A stretch of 17,611 nucleotides of DNA from NCBI GenBank assembly GCA_031277235.1, contig JAITMT010000065.1, positions 1 to 17,611 on the forward strand, read 5' to 3'. Positions 14,824-17,611 of this stretch are shown piece after piece. Under the pieces are notes generated by a model. The model did not search any database. It saw nothing but the letters and a program-made list of their open reading frames with translations, and had not been told where the DNA came from. This DNA is from Tannerella sp. (GTDB lineage: Bacteria > Bacteroidota > Bacteroidia > Bacteroidales > Tannerellaceae). A program made the position numbers and the translations under genes. Each line of letters opens with the position of its first letter. The stretch's first letter is position 1.

Positions 14824-14985
14824 GCCTTTTTCCTGCCCGTCTTTGGAGGAACTCAACCGGCAGCGGAAAAACTCCTCGCGGGTGTATTTCAGTTTTTCGG
14901 CGGCAGGAATCCATCGCGTCGTGCTGATGAAAGGGGGGGAAGAGTTTCATCTATCTATTTCAACGATAAAATTCACAAACTTTGA
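14653..14985 (+). pseudogene. Truncated TrmH/SpoU methyltransferase with chimeric tail
   Basis: Codons 1-57 (to 14823) are a diverged copy of the N-terminus of the intact methyltransferase at 16533, including GLFVAEGNKV. After the QGD codons the sequence switches to the reverse strand of a C39 ABC exporter fragment, so the open frame continues with 53 unrelated residues to a stop at 14985. The SAM-binding knot domain is absent, so no methyltransferase activity is expected. Its promoter (TTTG 14616-14619, 20-base spacer, TACATTTG 14640-14647) is intact, so it may still be transcribed. Confidence 0.8.
14824..14950 (-). pseudogene. Decayed 5' fragment of a second C39 ABC exporter
   Basis: Read on the minus strand from the ATG at 14950: MKLFPPFHQHDAMD, matching the first 14 residues of the intact exporter at 10363. 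The sequence then jumps across an internal deletion of about 110 codons (the catalytic Cys, His and Asp segments) to the equivalent of its residues about 129-158 (KLKYTREEF, RLSSSKDGQEKGV), in a different reading frame. The rest of the gene is missing. The join to the methyltransferase copy is at 14823/14824. It shows a second, related exporter once lay here. It is 56 bases downstream of the 426-aa secreted-protein gene, much as the intact exporter follows the S41 gene. Confidence 0.85.
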
Positions 14986-15006
14986 GTACAAATATTGAGG
15001 CAGATA

Positions 15007-16287
15007 TTATTGTGGCATATTGTATTGATTCCAATCCAGCAGCATATTATCATCCAACGTATCAACTCTTTCACAAAAATCTTCATAACTTAAATAGACT
15101 TTTCTTGGAATTACTTTTGTACTGTCCAAAGATAAAACTCTGTCTATCGGAGTTCGAACTATTAACGTCAGAAGATGATCAATGTTGGGAGAGTCACCGT
15201 TATAATTTCTAATGAACTTTGTATAGAAGGTTTGATAGTATTTTTTGTCGCCTCCTTCCTTGAATTTTTCCATGATTCTTTCAATTTCAATCCATTCTCC
15301 CTTGTAGTTTTGTTGTTTTATTTCGCGTAGAAATGACAATACCGCAAAATTCTTTTTTGTAACTATGTAGGTTTCAGAAAAGACAGTCTCCCCGTTTGCC
15401 CAATATTCTACTAACTGCCTAAGTTCGTTCTTTTTTTGTTCCGACATAAACTCTCCTTTGAATAGATTACTATAACTATACTCTCCACCATTAATTAACT
15501 CGTTTTCAAATCTTTGACGTTCAAAATCAGTATAGACGGCTCTGCTTTTAGATATTTTTGTTAATTGATAACAATCCGTTTCGTCATATACTGTTTCTTT
15601 TACAATATATTCAAGACTGTCACTACCTCTTACATAGGTATAAATGGGAGCAGAAGTCATTGTTATTTTTTCAGGTAGATTGTTTGTCGGTACAGCGCTG
15701 CTGTTGCCCGTCTTTTCATCATTGATTCCATATTCTATGGATATTGGTTTCCGTTTCCCGAAATTATCATTCGTATCAAATGAATGTGTATTGATTTTAT
15801 TGGATAAACTTGTATCATTATTTTTTCTTGGCTCTGCTCTCTTCCTTTTATTACCATACACAAAATTTGACAGGGAAGAATTAAAATCATCAATGTCTAT
15901 ACGTAAATAGGAAGTTCCGAAACGATGAGGAAAAGTAAAGCCCAAATTGCTCGACTCATCCTTTTTATACAATTTTGCCGTAATCAAATAACCGACCGTT
16001 CTAATCGGAAAAATCGAATTGTTATAGCCAAATCTTTGATCGTAAAATTTACCATCTACCGACCAGATTGGCGTTGGAAAATATTCGATATAAACTGCTT
16101 TTTCAAACTCTTTCGTCGAGTCATTTACGATGTATTCGCTATGTCTGACTGCGGAAATGGAATCGGTATAATAATTCTTGTCAACGTTTCTCTCGACTTT
16201 ATTCAAAATATTGTCAAACAGTTTCTTTTGTCCTGATAAAAACTGTAAATTTGAAATTGCAATGAATATCAATAATTTATATTTCAT
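15007..16287 (-). CDS. Secreted protein of unknown function
   Basis: A 426-aa protein with a signal peptide (MKYKLLIFIAISNLQFLSGQ). No known domain recognised. The mature protein is hydrophilic, rich in Asn, Lys, Tyr and Asp, with a low-complexity stretch at about 145-190 (KRKRAEPRKNNDTSLSNK). It has no membrane helix after the signal and few Cys. The final part contains the run YLSYEDFCERVDTLDDNMLL. A -7 box (16313-16320) precedes it. The 3' neighbour on the same strand is the remnant of a C39 ABC exporter, so the gene probably belonged to a second, now broken, export operon. It shows no S41 motifs, so it is not a relative of the protease in the equivalent place of the intact operon. Composition is AT-richer than the tamL and exporter genes. 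Confidence 0.75.
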   Translation of the reverse strand: MKYKLLIFIAISNLQFLSGQKKLFDNILNKVERNVDKNYYTDSISAVRHSEYIVNDSTKEFEKAVYIEYFPTPIWSVDGKFYDQRFGYNNSIFPIRTVGYLITAKLYKKDESSNLGFTFPHRFGTSYLRIDIDDFNSSLSNFVYGNKRKRAEPRKNNDTSLSNKINTHSFDTNDNFGKRKPISIEYGINDEKTGNSSAVPTNNLPEKITMTSAPIYTYVRGSDSLEYIVKETVYDETDCYQLTKISKSRAVYTDFERQRFENELINGGEYSYSNLFKGEFMSEQKKNELRQLVEYWANGETVFSETYIVTKKNFAVLSFLREIKQQNYKGEWIEIERIMEKFKEGGDKKYYQTFYTKFIRNYNGDSPNIDHLLTLIVRTPIDRVLSLDSTKVIPRKVYLSYEDFCERVDTLDDNMLLDWNQYNMPQ

Positions 16288-16312
16288 AGTAAATAATAGT
16301 AAAATTTAGGGA

Positions 16313-16320
16313 CAAAGATA
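16313..16320 (-). promoter_or_regulatory. -7 box for the 426-aa secreted-protein gene
   Basis: TATCTTTG on the minus strand, 25 bases before the ATG at 16287. A clear -33 is not visible. Confidence 0.5.
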
Positions 16321-16408
16321 ATAAATTTACCCCTATCAATCACTATCACATAGCCATACTGGAACAGGAAATCAGGTATTTAAAAGATCTGTTGGGCAAA
16401 GCAAGCAG
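16321..16408 (+). pseudogene. Possible orphan C-terminus of a helical (XRE-like) protein
   Basis: A plus-strand reading without a start gives HIAILEQEIRYLKDLLGK and ends at a stop at 16406-16408. The heptad-like helix resembles the tail of many Bacteroidota XRE regulators. It could be the debris of another regulator gene. Short and speculative. Confidence 0.3.
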
Positions 16409-16426
16409 TTAGGATGAAATTTCCTT

Positions 16427-16459
16427 AAAATATTTGATGCTTTGAAGTTTATACAGTAG
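16427..16459 (+). pseudogene. Duplicated last codons of the XRE regulator
   Basis: KIFDALKFIQ and a stop, against KVLDALKFIK and a stop in the intact regulator (14517-14549). No upstream reading frame remains. It marks the right-hand copy of the duplicated segment. Confidence 0.65.
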
Positions 16460-16703
16460 TAATTAGATTTTTTTGATAGAAATTTTGTGCATTTTTTTGT
16501 CGGGAAAAGAAAATTGTATTACATTTGCAGCGATGTTAAGCAAAGCGAAAATAAAGGATATTAAAGCGCTCGAACACAAGAAGTTCAGAGACGATAGCGG
16601 ATTGTTTGTTGCCGAAGGCAATAAAGTGGTTGACGATATGATTCATTCGTTTGAATGTGAGTGGCTTATCGCCAATGCTTCGTGGATGGCTACGCAGGGA
16701 GAC
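16434..16703 (+). repeat. Right copy of the duplicated regulator-tail/methyltransferase-5' segment
   Basis: Partner of 14524-14823. This copy leads into the intact methyltransferase. Confidence 0.8.
16496..16527 (+). promoter_or_regulatory. Complete Bacteroidota promoter of the methyltransferase
   Basis: TTTG at 16496-16499, a 20-base spacer, and TACATTTG at 16520-16527. The ATG at 16533 begins only 6 bases after the -7 box, so the transcript is predicted to be leaderless or nearly so. The same arrangement is kept in the duplicate at 14616-14653. Confidence 0.7.
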
Positions 16704-17303
16704 ATTCCCGCCAAAGAACTGTTGCTTGCCGAAAAGGGTGATATCAAGAAGATTAGTTTCCTGAAAACGCCACAGGACGTTTTCGCCATTTTCAAAAAAC
16801 CTGATTATCAAATAGAAGAAGTAAATCCCGAAAATCAGCTGGTTTTGGCGCTGGACGGCATTCAGGATCCCGGCAATATGGGAACAATCGTTCGCATAGC
16901 CGATTGGTTTGGTATTCAACATATTGTATGCAGCATGGATACGACCGACGTGTTTTCGCCCAAAACCGTTCAGGCAACGATGGGAGCGTTGGCGCATGTG
17001 CATGTCTATTATGTTGATTTAGAGAATTTTCTGGAAAAGAACAGGAATTGCACGACTTACGGCGCTTTTCTCGAAGGCGAAAATATTTATGCTAAAACGC
17101 TGACAGACAACGGTATCATCGTGATGGGAAACGAAGGAAACGGTATCCGTCCCGAAATCGCCAAACGGATCGGAGAAAAATTGTTTATTCCACCCTATCC
17201 CGACACTACGGAAACCACTGAATCTCTGAATGTTGCAGCGGCAACGGCAATTATCTGCTCGGAGTTCAGAAGAAAAAATTTAATCCCCCATGCAACGTTT
17301 TGA
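16533..17303 (+). CDS. TrmH/SpoU-family RNA 2'-O-methyltransferase
   Basis: A 256-aa SAM-dependent enzyme that methylates a ribose 2'-OH in tRNA or rRNA. Residues 1 to about 100 form an RNA-binding N-terminal domain (GLFVAEGNKVVDDM). The SPOUT knot domain has the three family motifs: DGIQDPGNMGTIVRIADWFG, VMGNEGNGIRPEI and IPPYPDTTETTESLNVAAAT. The start at 16533 matches family N-termini; an earlier in-frame ATG (16473) would read through the promoter. Its N-terminal region is duplicated at 14653. It is followed after 47 bases by a lipoprotein gene on the same strand. The exact RNA target is not deducible. Confidence 0.92.
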   Translation: MLSKAKIKDIKALEHKKFRDDSGLFVAEGNKVVDDMIHSFECEWLIANASWMATQGDIPAKELLLAEKGDIKKISFLKTPQDVFAIFKKPDYQIEEVNPENQLVLALDGIQDPGNMGTIVRIADWFGIQHIVCSMDTTDVFSPKTVQATMGALAHVHVYYVDLENFLEKNRNCTTYGAFLEGENIYAKTLTDNGIIVMGNEGNGIRPEIAKRIGEKLFIPPYPDTTETTESLNVAAATAIICSEFRRKNLIPHATF

Positions 17304-17350
17304 CCCACAATTGCATCTATATAGACAGATAACTAAAAAAATCCAACAAT

Positions 17351-17611
17351 ATGAAAAAAGTAATTAAAACAACCAATGCGATAATATCCTTATTATTAGG
17401 GATTTTAGGATTCAGTAACTGTGATAATGACAGCGTGGAACATAGAGTGGAATATGGCACGCCTTTTGCCGACTTTACCGTGAAAGGAAAAGTAACCGAC
17501 AATGTTACCAAAAAGCCGGTAAAAGGGATTAGGATAATGTATGAAGAACCTCGTTTCGGTACGATGTATGGAGTACCTCAAACAAGTTATGTACCCAAAT
17601 CCACTGTCAGT
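17351..17611 (+). CDS. Putative radical-SAM-associated lipoprotein (partial, runs off the window)
   Basis: The first 87 codons of a gene, open at the right edge. The N-terminus is MKKVIKTTNAIISLLLGILG followed by FSNC, a lipoprotein-like signal with Cys24 and Asp-rich residues after it (the -1 Asn is unusual). The mature start contains YGTPFADFTVKGKVTDN and KKPVKGIRI, a phrase I associate with the Bacteroidota rSAM/lipoprotein system, whose partner is a radical SAM enzyme; that partner would lie beyond the edge. The GKVTDxxTxKPVxGI pattern also resembles a carboxypeptidase-regulatory-like beta-sandwich. Family assignment is from memory of motifs. Confidence 0.65.
   Translation, partial: MKKVIKTTNAIISLLLGILGFSNCDNDSVEHRVEYGTPFADFTVKGKVTDNVTKKPVKGIRIMYEEPRFGTMYGVPQTSYVPKSTVS

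Noticed and set aside
14771..14998. Second plus-strand frame across the exporter remnant
   Set aside because: Chimeric junction sequence without homology or a start signal.
1..17611. CRISPR arrays, tRNA or rRNA genes, transposases or integrases
   Set aside because: None recognised by reading both strands; the repeats present are few and irregular.

Overview
The window looks like a chromosomal segment from a Bacteroidota organism, most likely Bacteroidales. The reasons are several promoter -7 boxes of the TAnnTTTG type, weak ribosome binding sites, a lipidated TamA-like outer-membrane protein (TamL), and an rSAM/lipoprotein-type gene at the right edge. I cannot name the genus.

Layout. Positions 142-2496 (-) encode TamL. 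Positions 2646-4072 (-) hold a two-gene unit: an alpha/beta hydrolase and a small beta-barrel-like protein. Positions 4297-6384 (+) encode a secreted protein with a degenerate M23-like domain and an S41 protease domain. It is flanked by a 28-bp imperfect direct repeat, and the right copy overlaps the 3' end of a VOC/glyoxalase gene remnant.

Positions 14002 down to 6647 (-) form what looks like a complete ribosomal-peptide (RiPP) operon. In transcription order it has three small Cys/Asn-rich precursors with double-glycine leaders, a radical SAM/SPASM maturase, a secreted S41 protease, a C39-peptidase ABC exporter and an HlyD-type adaptor. A divergent XRE-family regulator (14235-14549, +) is separated from it by an intergenic region holding two 18-bp direct repeats 42 bp apart, good operator candidates. 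A hairpin with a T-run lies between the precursors and the maturase and could set their ratio. The proposed sequence of events is: the maturase modifies the Cys/Asn cores, the C39 domain cuts after GG, and the ABC/HlyD pair exports the product. No TolC-like partner or obvious immunity gene is in the window.

Positions 14524-16703 are rearranged. The regulator tail and the first 57 codons of an RNA methyltransferase are duplicated. Between the copies lie a decayed, internally deleted 5' end of a second C39 ABC exporter and a 426-aa secreted protein of unknown function. The intact TrmH/SpoU methyltransferase follows (16533-17303), then the start of a putative radical-SAM-associated lipoprotein (17351 to the edge). 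TamL and the methyltransferase are housekeeping-type genes; the accessory cargo lies between them. Short repeats have also inserted in frame into both exporter genes.
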